Source of the DNA: Aquatica leii | Taxonomy: Eukaryota; Arthropoda; Insecta; Coleoptera; Lampyridae | NCBI GenBank assembly: GCA_035610365.1 | Contig: CM069436.1 | Coordinates: 90,025,912-90,089,911 of the forward strand | Direction of reading: 5' to 3' | Length of the DNA: 64,000 bases | Part shown: positions 1 through 12,415 of the stretch, in pieces | Position numbering within the stretch: position 1 is the first letter of the stretch | Layout of the letters: every line of letters starts with the position of its first letter | The notes under the pieces: model-generated | Database searches by the model: none | What the model saw: only the letters and a program-made list of their open reading frames with translations | What the model was told of the DNA's origin: nothing | Translations under genes and position numbers: made by a program

Positions 1-1131
1 AAATACAATGCACGCCGTTTATTGGAATCATAGTTGATGATATCAGTCTGGTTCGGGTAATGTTATCACTTTATTAAAGAACGGGCCGAACGTATATGCT
101 ACTACATAAAAAAAACACCGTTTATAGTAATCATAATTTTGTTATCAATTTTTTTCTTGGGTTTTCATTTATACAAGAACAATAATCTAGTTTGTATGAA
201 TTTTTTACTCAAGGTTTCACTATACGCTTGTTTAGAGTGAAAATTTTTATCATTGTACAATAAAAATAGTTATTTAGCTTTATTTTTGCAGTATTATTTA
301 ATTATTCAAGTATTTTGAAAGCATGTGAGTTCTTAGAATGACAACTTTACTTAATTACGTCTTATGTGATTACTTTATTTTGTATTTTTTGTGTCGGCAA
401 ATTACTGGAAAGAAATGTAAAGATCTTGGAACAGCGAATTGAACATTATAACGTTATTTTTTATTTATTTTTATTAATGGTGTCAACAAACTATTTACTA
501 CTACGGGTCCGTAATTTTCAATTTATTTGTCTCAAAATTTAATTTTTTTTTAAAGTTTTATGAATTCTTATTTGTTTGTATTGATACTATGATTTCAACT
601 TCTAAGTTAACCATCTGTTAATCAGACACACCTTGTATGTATTTACTATTTTTTTAAGCAATAATTTATTTGTTTTTTTGTGAATTTCAAATATTGTTAT
701 CATTCAGTTATTGTTATCAAAACCCACTTTATACCAAACTTTTATAAATAAAGTTTTTGTTTAACGCTACAAGAAGACTTTTCCGTAAGTTTGTAGTCGT
801 TTATCAGAAACATGTTGTATAATAGGTTACCTCATAACTCTGGATCAATTAGAAGTCAAGCGAGAATGCGTCATCAAGTAATATGCACAATCAAACCTGG
901 CATCATGAATTGCTATAACCATAAAATGTTTATAATTTATTTTGCATTATCAAGTTAATAATTAAGTAAATGTAACCACAAATTTGGATTTATTTATTAA
1001 TATTTTTATTACTACCACGTATAGACGCGTTAACTCTTCACTTCAGTTTGAAGATATGAGGTAAGCTACGGTAGCAGTTGGACTATAATTTATACGGCAG
1101 CAGTGAACTGTAAAAAAGTATATTACTACGA
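1..1131. other. AT-rich DNA, no gene recognised
   Basis: I see no open frame of note, no tandem array and no transposon terminus in this stretch. The short string AACACCGTTT near position 115 recurs in the direct repeats that follow, so some of this may be older copies of the same repeat. Confidence 0.5.
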
Positions 1132-1605
1132 TTTTAGTTGGTAGTTCTCATACAGCAATTTGATGAATGATTAATTGACATCACTTTAAGAACTAACAAA
1201 TACCAACTAATTTTACCTGCAGTATACTTTTTTCTTTAATATTCAAATAGGTGCCACAAGGTAGAAACACCGTTTCTTATTCACATATTAACTCGGATGC
1301 TTACGAAATATAACTGCAGTAATTTTTAGTAATAGTTGTAAAATCCCATTAGACTTATTACGGTGCTGAGGAATCCCAAAAGGACGAAACAGCTGTCTAT
1401 CGTTTTTTTAGTGTTGTTTTTTACTATATAACTGCGTATTACGTTTGCAGTTGGTGGTTTTTATACGGCGGTTTGACCAATGGTTAATTGACAACAGTCG
1501 TTTTGTAAACTAACAAATACCAATTAATTTTATCTGCAGTATATATTTTTTTTTAATATTTAAGTACGTGAAAATTACTACGAGGTAGAAACACCGTTTG
1601 TTATT
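1132..1605. repeat. diverged direct repeat, two copies of about 150-160 bp
   Basis: Copy A lies at about 1,132-1,281 and copy B at about 1,444-1,605. Both run in the same order through TTAATTGACA, AACTAACAAATACCAA, TGCAGTATA and GTAGAAACACCGTTT. They differ by substitutions and small indels, so the duplication is old. They lie directly upstream of a GIY-YIG endonuclease scrap and may be part of the same decayed retroelement, but I could not translate them convincingly. Confidence 0.55.
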
Positions 1606-1608
1606 GTT

Positions 1609-1879
1609 AATAATTCTATTAAAACTCGTATTCGTTGTAAAGATACTACTACTGACCATGTCATTTTTTCCTGTTTTTGTGACACAAAAATGTTATCCTC
1701 TAAATTTCTTGAATTGTAAATACTAAAGATAAAACTGATATATTGAGTAAATTTGGTGGTTACAAATTAAGTGTGGTAGCTGTGATTCCTTTTATATTGG
1801 AAAAATTAGCAGTAAGTTAGAAACTAAAATAGCCGAACACTTTGCTTACATTAAACATAATAGTATTTGTAATACCTAA
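1609..1879 (+). pseudogene. Penelope-like element GIY-YIG endonuclease fragment
   Basis: Penelope-like retroelements carry a C-terminal GIY-YIG nuclease that nicks the target. Around 1,755-1,879 the translation reads CGSCDSFYIG, then KLETKIAEHFAYIKHN, ending at a stop at 1,877. This fits the family pattern GVYKL.C..C...YIG....L..RI.EH. A one-base deletion just upstream separates the GGYK part from the CGSC part. An upstream segment, IRCKDTTTDHVIF, lies in a related frame. No reverse transcriptase survives next to it. A second, unrelated scrap of the same domain lies near 22,700 on the other strand. Seen: the motif. Inferred: assignment to Penelope rather than another GIY-YIG retroelement. Confidence 0.55.
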
Positions 1880-3814
1880 TTCCTCTTATAAATATCTTTT
1901 GCAAATATAACTATTTTAGAATATAACCACTTATTTAATTATGAAACCGACAATAAAATTCATAGTTTTTGTTATAAAAACCTTGAATTAAATTTTTTAG
2001 ACAAAATTGGTAATAATTTTTTGTTTCTACCATTTTTATTTTTTATTTTGTTTTAATTTAATTTATTTTTACTGATATATAAAATGTTTTCTTGTTTAAA
2101 AATATTTTTCACTTTCACATTACTTTGTTAATTTTATTGATTTATTTAATTCAATAATTTTGATTATTATAAAAATTAAGGTTGCGATTATACTTATTCA
2201 TTTACAATTTTAGAGACCTGATGATATGGCCATTTGGAACAAAACATTAACATATTGCGAGAACTGTGGTTATTAATTTATTAGGTTTTGTAGCGTTTTT
2301 ATTTATCTTACTAAACATCGAAACCACTTAAACTTAGGAGTAAGTTCTGTTTTTCATTTGAACTCAACTAATAGACATAGGTTTATAAACAATGTTTTAA
2401 ATTACTAAAAAAAAGTTAAAATAAAACATTTAATGGCAAGGTACTAAAATATAGAGCCTTACCTTAAATCTATTACCATTACTTAACGGCTTTGAAAGAC
2501 GAATGGGTGTGAAAGACATTTATGGATTAACGCTTTACATACTTGTCAATTTAAGAACGGCGTTTAAGTAAAACGATTTTTATCAAAAATAAAAACCATA
2601 CGTTAAACGCTTTTAAAGATTAAATTTTCATTCTACATATTGCATAAAGCAAAACGGTATTAACACCTAAGATGTTTTTTCTAGCTTAATTATTTTATAC
2701 ATTTTTTTTTTGATATCACATATGTTTTTCAATATGTTTATTATATATTTTTATTTAATTACTACAAATCAATATTTTATTAAGTTACTTACTTGTTTCT
2801 AATTTTATTCAATTTTCTTAGATTAAAATTATTACAGCAACATCTAGCACGTTTTATGAAATACATACTATAAGTATATAAAAATAATAAAAAATTTTAT
2901 ATAAATTTTTTAAATAAATTTATAAAACATAATTATTGATTAATTTTCAGTTACGCTTTGTAACCTTGTACTAGACTCTAATTTATAGTAAACAACTAAA
3001 AAATCAATGTGTTGTAAAAAATATTTGTGAGTCACTCATTTGTATACATTTAAAGAAATAAGTTTACACATTATTTTACAGTTTTATATCAATCATATCA
3101 AAAAATTTTTATAAATACAGAACTAAAACAGCTAAATTTTTGAAAAAATAAGTAAACCTTTTTTAGTTGCAATTTGGTAGTAACGTGTTTATGAAACGTT
3201 GTTTAGAAATTTTTGTTTAATTTTCAATGAAATTAATTGATGAGTGAAAATTCTTAAAAAAAGGAAAATAATATAAACACTTTTTATATGGAATATAAAA
3301 CATAATTGTAATAAAATAAAGCAGTGTTCATTTAATTTAAAACGGCAGAACCCCAGAAACATTATACTGTTTAATCAATAAATAAAAATAAAAGGAAAAA
3401 TCAACAACTTAAAAACTATTTATTTTAATTTAATTTTTTCATTAATTTATGCCAAACGACAAAGAAGTTGCATTTCAATCGCACGTAAAAATTACAGGCA
3501 CCTTTTTTTCAATTTTTGCGTACTCCTTAGATTTTTTTGTAAAATTTGTATGTTAGTATGAATCTGCAATATATGCCAAACTTGCTGTTTCAACCTTTAC
3601 TTACAGATGGGGTATGTATCGCTTACAATAATTTTTGGTATTTGCTAGTAACGGTTTAGCGACACGTTTAAGTTTAGAAATTAATTTTCGCAAAAAAAAT
3701 TGAAATATCTTATTTTGAGCGAGAAGTTGAGTTCTAAGGTATGTATTTATGATTTAATATATTTAAGACATCAAGTTTTTAAAATTTTTTTAGCAAAAAT
3801 GATAAAAAATAAGC
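1880..3814. other. AT-rich DNA, no gene recognised
   Basis: Very AT-rich with long T and A runs. I see no coding signature. The outer left end of the piggyBac transposon should lie in the last few hundred bases, but I could not place it. Confidence 0.5.
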
Positions 3815-5834
3815 TGTACTCATTTGAGTGCGATGGGTAAATATGTACCTACAAGAAATTTTTTTATTTCAGAAATTGTTTTATAATGGAATCGGAATTT
3901 AACTCGATCTCCACAAAATGTTTTTATGGTAAACGTTTTAAAACATTGTCAGAACTGCAATGATAAAATTCCTTTGGACGGGCACGAGACAGACTTGGTT
4001 ATAATCCCACCTGAAGTTGATATACAGACAGATGAGGAGGAGTTAGACGATAATGACATGAATATTTTGAAGTTGAACTAGAATATTCCTCGGAAGACGA
4101 AATTTCTTTATCAAGAATGACTAAAAGAAATAGGCTACTTGCAGAAATCGACAACGACAGCGAAGATCATGTACCATTATCTGTACTATTTTCAAAAAAA
4201 GTCAGTGTTCAAAGAATAGTAAAGCAAAAGAAACTCCCATGTGGACAAAGAATTATACAGATCTTAGTATGAATAATCAAACTGTAAACTACCAAGAAAA
4301 TCTTAGAAAAATGATGAATCCAGTTGAAAATGTTGTAAAATTGATTGTTGAACAATCAATCCTTTATGCGTCACAGAAAAATAAGCATGATTTTGTATTG
4401 GAAAAAGCAGACATAAAAATCTGGTTACCACAAATTGCCTCGTGAAACTATGTAATGGAGCGTTGACGAAGATATTTCTGTACCTTTCGTAGCTGGCAGT
4501 ATGTCCAAAAATAAATTTCAAGAAATCAAGAGGTTCATACACTTTGCTGACAATACCAATATAGACAAATCTGATAAATTGTACAAGTTGCGTCCTTTGA
4601 TGAATTTGCTAAATAAGAATTTTTTGCAATGGAAAATTTTTCATCAAAATTTGTCAATGAATGAAGCAATGGTAAAATATTTCGGACACCACTCAGGCAA
4701 GCAATTTATAAAGGGGAAACCTGTAAGATTCGGGTTCAAGAGCTGGATGCTTTGTAGCGCTACTGGTTACTGCTATAACTACGATACTTACTGTGGTGCC
4801 AAACCAAAAAATGGCAAGCAGGATATTAGCTTACCATTAGGTTCTAAAGTCGTTTTGGATTTGCTTCAATGCATAGAACATCCTTCTGATCATATTGTGT
4901 ACTTTGATAACTACTTTTCTAGTTATGATCTAATGAAAACGCTCCGAGAGATGAATTTTAGAGCAACCGGCATTGTACGCGAAAATAAGACTAAAAAATG
5001 TCCCCTATCTTCAATAAAAGAAATGCAAAAAATGGAACGTGGTACTTTTCAGAAAGCATACGATAGAAAAAATAAAATATTGTTTGTGCGTTGGAAAGAC
5101 AATAATGTTGTTACTATGGTAACTAATTATGATATTGTGGATCCTCTCGGAAAGGTAAAACGTTGGTCTTCTAAAGAAAATCAAAAAAATGATGTGCCTC
5201 AGCCTCATTTATTTTCAAATTATAATTCATTTATGGGTGGGGTAGACCTGCTAGATCAAGCAGTAAATAATTATAGAGTATCAATCTGTGTAAAGAAATG
5301 GTGGTGGCCTCTATTCACCCATTCGTTAAATATAACACAGACTTACTTGGCTTTATTAGAGACGTTACCCGTCATTATTTGAAAACTTATGGAAAGGCAA
5401 CTTTCTCGAAGAGGCGACCTGCATCGCTGCCACGAAGCATCGCGGAAGACGGAGTTGGTCATTTTCCAACAAAAATTGATAAACAGCTGAGATGCCGTCA
5501 GTGACACCTGCGCGCAAGGTGGAGTTGTTTGAAGTGTGGCGTCACTTTATGTATTGACCGTCAGTGTTTTATAAAACTTTAAACAAAAAGTTAAATATGT
5601 ATGTTCCTTATAATCAATTTTGTAAAGAAATTAAATGTTAAAAGTTTCAAACCTTGTATTATTTTTCTTGGATCTTCCCATTGTACTCATTTGAGTACAC
5701 CATTTTTTTTCTAGAGCTACTAAAAAAAATTTTTTGCAATATTTTTTTTACCATCAGTATGTTAAAGCTAACCAGATAACGCAAAAAAAACTAAAGAAAA
5801 CAAGAAAAAATATTCGTGGGAGGTAATGGGTTAA
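3815..5834 (+). mobile_element. piggyBac-type DNA transposon, degenerate
   Basis: A transposase pseudogene is framed by a subterminal inverted repeat: the left copy at 3,815-3,837 and the right copy at 5,679-5,703 both contain TACTCATTTGAGT next to an inverted CCCAT. The right outer end reads ...GGAGGTAATGGG and abuts TTAA at 5,831-5,834, as expected for a superfamily that targets TTAA and begins with CCC. I could not find the matching left outer end, so the left limit given is that of the inner repeat. Frame breaks show the copy is dead. Confidence 0.75.
3886..5582 (+). pseudogene. piggyBac transposase pseudogene
   Basis: This encoded a cut-and-paste transposase of the piggyBac (PGBD) family. 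From an ATG at 3,886 there is an acidic N-terminal part with PPEVDIQTDEEELDDND, broken by stops at the end of the first 22 codons and near 4,078. At 4,239-4,445 the family segment VVKLIVEQSILYASQK appears. A frameshift then leads to PRETM-stop-WSVDED, where the stop has replaced the usual Tyr. The main open part (4,501-5,382) holds the DDD core: VYFDNYFSS, then NNVVTMVTNYD, then GGVDLLDQAVNNYR. A frameshift near 5,340 leads to RDVTRHYLKTYGK. The C-terminal cysteine-rich domain (CRQ, then CLKCGVTLC and RQCF) has an in-frame TGA at 5,502 and ends at 5,582. At least three frameshifts and three stops make it inactive. Confidence 0.88.
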
Positions 5835-6840
5835 TTTCGTTTCTATAAACCAACTTTTCTATTTCTTTATGCTGCGATTTTAGTTTGAATGGCACAACGG
5901 TTTTTTAAAATCTTGTACCACAGCTTTTGCTGGCGTACAAAAAATGCCGAATAAATTTTAGTTTAGTTAACATTAAACATTTTCAAGTTTTGTAAGAAGT
6001 GTCTATAGCGTCTATACAATTTAAGTTAAAAATTTTGTTTATACTATGTTGACTATACCTGTATCTTATGGAGCATTTCAAAAAAATGTTTTCCATTATA
6101 CAAAGTTGCTCAAAAAACTGTGATAACATAAAATAGTATTTTTTTTAATGAGACAGCTCATAATTTTTAAATATTTAGATTTATATTAGTGTCCTTTATA
6201 ACTGCTCAAAATTGTGTTTGATTTGTTTTGGTAGTTTAAGAGCAATAAATTAAAAACTAAAAAAAAAGTTTTGCAGTGTTGGAAAAAAATTAAAAAATAT
6301 ATTATTTGGCTATGTGATGAAGTGTTTATAAAAAAATTGTAATACAAGCAAATAAGTTATTTTTAGCCGTTTTAGGATAATATAAGTTTCATAAATTATG
6401 TTGCTTGTTCTTTCTTTGTCACCTATATGGCATTCTCTTCATTGCGTTGAGATTACTACTCCATCTCAGTCGCAGTCTTCCTGTACTTTTTTTGCTTACT
6501 AGTGATATGTCCCTTGCTGCTTTGATAAACCATAACACAAGCAAAAAGACTTCTACAATCAACTTCAAGAAGTAACTACGTTGCTATCATAAGACGTACC
6601 GAACTGTGGCAATTTTAGAAGATTTTTACTATCGTATTAACAATAAAATATTACCAGAAATTAAATAACGATACAGTGAAGATGTTATAAATGACATGTG
6701 TTCTTTAAACAAACTAATAATAAATAAAACCCACGTTAACAATAAAAATCCAATAAATATTAACTTTCGGAGATACAAGATATAAGAAAGTTAAACTCAA
6801 CAAATGTTGGAAATGACCATAGTGTATTATTTGGAAAGAT
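5835..6840. other. AT-rich DNA, no gene recognised
   Basis: No open frame or terminus recognised. The last 250 bases may belong to the LINE remnant that follows, but the match is too weak to call. Confidence 0.45.
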
Positions 6841-7084
6841 AGCAATGCCAGAAAAAAAAATTAGAAACAAGAACAAAAGATCAAAAACTAAATATCGAAT
6901 TATTATAAAATGAATCAAAAAAGACAGTATATCAAAACAAACTTAAAAAATAAGTAAAAACGTGATAAACGAAGAAGAAGCCATTAACAGCAGCTGAGAA
7001 AAACTAAAAACAAATATTACAAAAGCAGCAGTAGAAGCCAACAGAACCCAAACCGTAAATAAAACAAATAATGGAGCTCTAAAT
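6841..7084 (+). pseudogene. LINE remnant, endonuclease-to-RT linker, part 1
   Basis: Translated fragments read RNKNKRSKTKYRI, then INEEEAINSS-stop-EKLKTNITKAAVEANRTQ. This resembles the segment between the apurinic endonuclease and the reverse transcriptase in RTE/CR1-type non-LTR retrotransposons, where a Glu/Lys-rich helix is followed by W..LK..I..AAEE. Several stops show decay. The segment is cut at 7,084 by a MITE and resumes near 8,311. The clade assignment is from memory of the family pattern and is tentative. Confidence 0.5.
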
Positions 7085-8306
7085 AGAACACTACCCTAAC
7101 AGCACATAAACATCGTAAATACATCTTAGAGATGTCAAGCCAAGATATTCAAGACATCTCATTACATCTTTAGCCATCCTTCAGACATACTGAAGCCGTC
7201 GAATGTTAAAAAACTTTACATCTTGAAGCCATCTTATTTAGACATCTTTAAGATATCTGCTTAGAACCCGTTTAAGATAAAAAAATTTTGGGTAAAGCTG
7301 CACATGCAATAAAACACTAAATATTAAACACTTTTTTATTGTACGTCATACTATTTTTTTCATAAGAGAACTTCTATTGGAGGTTTTTTCACGCAGTTCT
7401 CGATCGAAATTTCAGTTTTTTTTTGTGATTTCCACAACCCGGTTTGTTCAACGGAACCTAAAAATTATATTTTTATTTAATCTAAATTAGAGAATATGCT
7501 AGTTTATATAATACAGTTTTTTATATAGATTGGACGACTATTTTATTGATTTATATGTCATAACTGTACACAACATCAAATTACATTTTAGCTGACATGT
7601 AAATTAGAGAAAATAATTCAATTTTATATTATTTTTATATTTTACTTACGAAATTTTGAAATATTTAATTTACAAAACATCCTGTTGCTCTTTCTTCCCA
7701 TCCAGCTGTACCTAAAAGTATAATAATTTGTTTCATTATGAAGCTCAAGGTCCTTTGAATAAGATCATAACTACATGATCCTCCTAGTTTCAATGACTCA
7801 GTAACCTAAAAAGAAAAAATTAATCGTTTGTTTTGAATTTCAAACAAGAACAAAATTGTTAGTAGAAGCAATAGCTAACATGAAATTAACTGTGTATGTT
7901 AGATTATTTTACTCTTTGAAGCAATCATCTTTTATTCTTATGACATTTAAATATATTTACTATAGACGCGCAATGCTGCCATTCGCAACAGTGCCAACAC
8001 TAAATTCTAAAAATTCCCGTAGTGTATCTTACAAACATTTAAAATTCTTTCTTGCCAAACGTTAAAATAATATAATACACCTACCGACAAAACCTACAAC
8101 ATGCTTTTTGATACAACTCTGCCATTTATAAAAAAACTTTGAAGAATTTTAAAACAAATGTCTTTAAATCGTCTTAAGTCAGACGTCTTTAAGATGCCTT
8201 ACAGTAGATATTGTTAAGACGTCTTTTTTAGAGCCACACGCGTTTAAACATGAAACAGGCATAAAAGAGACGTCTTGAAGATGTTGTGTGCTGTCTGGGT
8301 ATAGTT
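7085..8306. mobile_element. 1.2-kb non-autonomous DNA transposon (MITE) inserted in a LINE
   Basis: The left end reads AGAACACTACCCTAACAGCAC. The complement of the right end reads AACTATACCCAGACAGCAC, giving an imperfect terminal inverted repeat around ACCC[TA][AG]ACAGCAC. The flanks carry CTCTAAAT (7,077-7,084) and CTGTAAAT (8,307-8,314), a possible 8-bp target duplication with one mismatch. Both subterminal zones (about 7,120-7,260 and 8,160-8,290) are packed with imperfect copies of a GACATCTTNAAGATGTC-like unit. The interior has no coding signature; a 69-codon open frame at 7,856-8,065 matches nothing I know. The superfamily is uncertain; an 8-bp duplication would suit hAT or a related group. 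Confidence 0.65.
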
Positions 8307-8310
8307 CTGT

Positions 8311-8600
8311 AAATCAGTTTAAGAAAAATGCAAGGAAAGAAAGAAAGCCTATTTGGGATAGTGAACTGCTAAAATTTACCGAAGCATATGAGAGATACAA
8401 ATAAGTACGTAACAAAACAAGAACATTAGTAAGACAGGTTATAAATAATCATTGAGAACGAATAGAAACTCAAAAAAAAGAAGTATGGCTACTAATCAGG
8501 ATCCAGTTAGTAGATAAACAAACTTGTTTACGTTAAGCATATAAACAAAGAAACTTAGACCACATACTTAAATGAACTTTATAGTAAAGACGAGATGAAT
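8311..8600 (+). pseudogene. LINE remnant, endonuclease-to-RT linker, part 2
   Basis: Immediately beyond the MITE the translation continues with KKNARKERKPIWDSELLKF, TEAYERYK-stop-VRNKTRTLVRQ and ERIETQKKEVW. This matches the usual continuation of part 1, where a K-rich run is followed by PWWD.EL....A....Y.. .R...R. The reading continues sensibly across the MITE, which supports the nested order. Several stops are present, and I recognise nothing of the reverse transcriptase core after about 8,600. Confidence 0.55.
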
Positions 8601-11519
8601 CCGGGGCCTACAAAATGCGAATACTTGGAAAATACTTTTAGAACGTGTGATAAACAAATTTTTTTGTGCTGGCTTTTATAGTATCAATTAATTAAAAACA
8701 TTTATTTAAGTATTAATTTTTAATAAAATTTAATAACATATGTTCATAAAACTAAAACCTGTAATGACAAAATTCAATTACATTTAAAACTAATTTGACA
8801 ATTAAAAAAACTATTGTTGTTTTTAGCAATTGTAAAATATAAGCAAATTTGTTATATTTGTTTAAATAAAATTATTAGTAATATTATAAAGAATATCACA
8901 GATAATAACAATAAATCTGATCAATTGACAAATGACTTGTAATTAATTATCTAGTTATAAAATTCTACTACACTTTACCGTCCTAATCCGGAAAAGTAAA
9001 ATTATGATGCCTGTAAAATACATTTGATCATGTACAACTTAAACATGTGTCGATGACACAAAAATACCTTACAACCTAATCAAAGTAATTTTTGAATTTC
9101 TATAGATTATCAACTACCTACATTTGCACAAACAATTATTAAATGATACTACGGTTATGATGAAAAATAATAAAAAAAAAGGAATGAATGAAGGTAAAGC
9201 AAACAATTTTTGGTTCTTGCTCATGCACTAAACACAAATAAAAGAATGCAGGTAAAAGTGTGAAAAGTATATAACATCAACAATTAACCATCTTTAAAAT
9301 TTTCTTATAATATTATTTTGTAAAGGGCGTTGGCACTAGAAATAAAATTAGTAGGCGTTAGTATTCTAGAGAAGCTGTTGTTGGATTATTATATGTAATT
9401 ATCATTGTGGTCTTAACTTCCTATATTTTAATTATATAATTATATGGGCTTTTAGCGTCATTATATAATAATCTTGATAATATTAAATAAATATATATTA
9501 CTCTATCGCGTAACATTATTTTTTTAAATAAATGAAAAATTTCATCACAAGAGCTGCAATACGTGAAAATTGAATTTTGAATTGCAACTACAAAGTAAAA
9601 TTTAATTAATAAATTTAATCATTATTTAAAACATAAAGCGTTTGTTCTTAAATTAATAAATTACAGCATTTGTGCACTTTGCTTTCCAGCCAATTATTAA
9701 GCTATACCGGAACATTGCAATTTTAATGTAGCTCAGCTCGGCGGAATAAGTTAAATATTGATTTAAGGTTAAAATTTTTTCGGATTTCTTTTATTCTTTT
9801 ACTAAGTGACCTGAAACCTAACTTGGTTCGTGAACAACATTGTTAGTTACTTTTTATATTAAGATCGACTGCTTTTTTATCTGTCATAAACTTATCGAAA
9901 ATCTAAATTTAATGAACGTTAAAAATGTAACGCGCAAAGTTTTGTTGTTTTGTTAGAAGTTTGTTGGTTTTGCTCAAATTACTTCTGCTAATGTGATTTC
10001 AACTTTTCGCTTTATTGAATTAAAACTAAATCGTTATTAACGCTCAACTTAGTTGGTTGGTTGAACAAACAACTTTTAATTATTTTGAAATAATAAGAAC
10101 ATATACGAAATAGTATTCGTTTAGGACAAAATAGTTTGTCTACACCACAATTCTGTTTAATTAATTTGTAATAATACTGGTACTGTGCGATTTCTGTACG
10201 TAGAAATACATTGATCTGTTTTATCACGCGTGTATTATCACTTAACTTTGTTTTAGGAAATAATAGTTTACTTAATGGTATTATGCTAGAGGGTGTTGTT
10301 TTAAGTTTCCTGAACTTACTGTGTAAAGGTAGATTAGATATAACCTCGTTAACAATGTTATTGAATGTTATTTGAATTATTGTAAAATAAATCAAATAAA
10401 AATATAAATATATACCTAAATATGATAAGAATTTTTCAATCTGTTTGTTTAATTATTGTTTTTAATTGTTTAGTACACACTTATGAAAAAAATGGGACAA
10501 AGGGATTCCACGTTGCTAGCTTACACTGTTTGTTGTATCATAATTTTATACCTGCTGAGTTGTTTACTGTTCTGGCTCAGTAGTTATCTTATGTTTTTCT
10601 TGTTTATTTTAAAACAAACACTGAAAAAATGTATGTACTGACAAAGTTTAGTTTTCTCGCTTATTTTAGAAACCAAAATCAAATTACCGTGTTTTATAAT
10701 GCAAAAATAGAAAACAGAAGAAATACAAACGCAACTATTTAAATCGTTTAACACCTTACAATATAACAATAATATTTCAGGAATCAAAATTTACTTGTAA
10801 CGTATTAAAAAAAGTCTACAATTTATTCACAAACGTCATAAAACACAAGGTAGTAATTTCGAACAATAAAAGTTTTGTCCGTTATTATGCAATAATAATA
10901 AAAATTACAAAACAACACAAAAACACGAGTATATTGTATCACGAATAAGAAATGGCGGCATCACCAAACAGTTTAAAAACTTGCGACCAAACCAGAGACG
11001 AGACTCAAATTTATAAAAGTTGAAAAAAAAACAAATTTTAGTAAACAAGTAATTTGTAGTACAATTTTACAGCACAGTGAACGGGCTTATAGCTACTAGA
11101 TACTACTGATCTAATAATAATTAAGAAATTATACGTCAAAAATTTGTTTGAGTTTAAATTACAAGTTATAAGTGTTACTATTTATTAATTCGTTACTTTA
11201 AACTATTAATTTATAACATAGTGAGTATACATAATTTACGTGTTCTAAATATATGCAATGTTAGTTAAGCTCAAATCATTTACTACATTAATTACACACA
11301 ACGTTTACCACTTTTATCTCTATATACACTAATTTCCTTTATTACATTAATTCTAAGTAAAACTTAATATACATGAGCCGGATCGGTTTGTAAAATATTA
11401 ATTGTTTAAAACTTTTTGCTTTTGCAGCCAGTAAATTAAACAAACTATGCTGAAAAATAGTAAACAAAGTCATTTTAGAACAGGAATCGGTGCAAAATTT
11501 TTTACTCATTTAAAATTTC
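8601..11519. other. AT-rich DNA, one unassigned 127-codon frame
   Basis: No transposon terminus or repeat array was recognised. The minus-strand frame 10,012-10,395 (127 codons, Ile/Leu/Lys-rich) is the longest here. It has no motif I recognise, and frames of this length arise by chance in such composition. Confidence 0.4.
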
Positions 11520-12057
11520 TAAATGTTTAGTCGAAAGAGTTACGCTGCGAAAATCTCTTCCCCTTTAGATTCGAAACCACCTCCCTTATTGAGACTTTCT
11601 AAAATTTATAAACAAAGTATATCTTTTCGACCTATTGTCATTACTATCCAATGTCTTACCTACAAGCTAACTTACAGTTTTGGTTCGACATTTATTCACA
11701 AGTAAAACCTCTTCTCACATGTTCCAATCTTAGGATTTTGTGCAACGTTTGGAAACTACAAAACTTAAATCTCAAGATCTTTTTGTGAATTTTAACTATA
11801 ACAAAGGTTTTAGTTTAGTTCATCTTGTTGATAAATGTATATTATCTATTTACTTTCAACTTATAAAGCTTTACGAACAAATTTTTGGTGCTGCTATGTG
11901 TTCTCGTATATCGCCTGTTGTAGATAACACTTTTATGAAATGTTTTGTTGTTTGGTCTCATGGTCATTTCAAATTGTATAGGTTTCGTAATCATCTAAAC
12001 AACCGCCCAATATCAAATTCACTATGGAAATCAAAACTAATCGTTCTCTCTTTGTAA
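11520..12057 (+). pseudogene. Penelope-like reverse transcriptase fragment lacking YVDD
   Basis: The first part (11,523-11,705) reads PPLLRLSKIYKQ...FRPIVITIQCLTYKL, the Penelope pattern P..YGLPKIHK....RPI.S....PTYKLA. The next part (from 11,712) reads SHM..S-stop-DFVQRLETTKLKSQDLFV, then YFQLIKLYEQIFGAAMCSRISPVV, matching the FEQ..G.AMGSP.SP.VAN motif with Gly changed to Cys and Asn to Asp. It then jumps from NTFMK straight to CFVVWSHG, so the roughly 25 residues holding the catalytic YVDD are deleted. After RNHLNN a frameshift leads to NIKFTMEIK. No GIY-YIG domain follows. Stops, frameshifts and the missing active site make it dead. Confidence 0.75.
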
Positions 12058-12415
12058 TAAAAAATAAAAAACATACAATAAAAATAATAATAAACGTTCA
12101 AAGTATAAATATACATTTATTGAAAGCAAAAATACTTATTTTACCACGGCAGCAGTAGAAACACAGACCTCTGGGTATGAGCCTGAATGAAAGTAAAATA
12201 CACAGGCGTGAATTCCTTTAATTTATTTACAACTATAACATAATACACTAACTATTTAAATTAAAGAAAAAATGAACATTAATTGGATTAAAACAATTTT
12301 TGAATTAAAACAATATTTGGGCGCCAATCACCTTTAAATTGGTGATTAAAAAAAACCATAAAATTTTATAACTAACTATTAATCAATATCAATTTAAAAG
12401 TATTAAACGTTTAAT
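12058..12415. other. AT-rich spacer, nothing recognised
   Basis: A stretch of simple AT-rich sequence between the Penelope fragment and the forward gag fragment. A small inverted repeat, AATCACC...TTTAAATTGGTGATT, lies near 12,327-12,348. Confidence 0.4.

Noticed and set aside
10012..10395. 127-codon minus-strand frame as a gene
   Set aside because: Ile/Lys/Leu-rich, no motif, no splice or promoter context; this length is unremarkable in DNA so poor in G and C.
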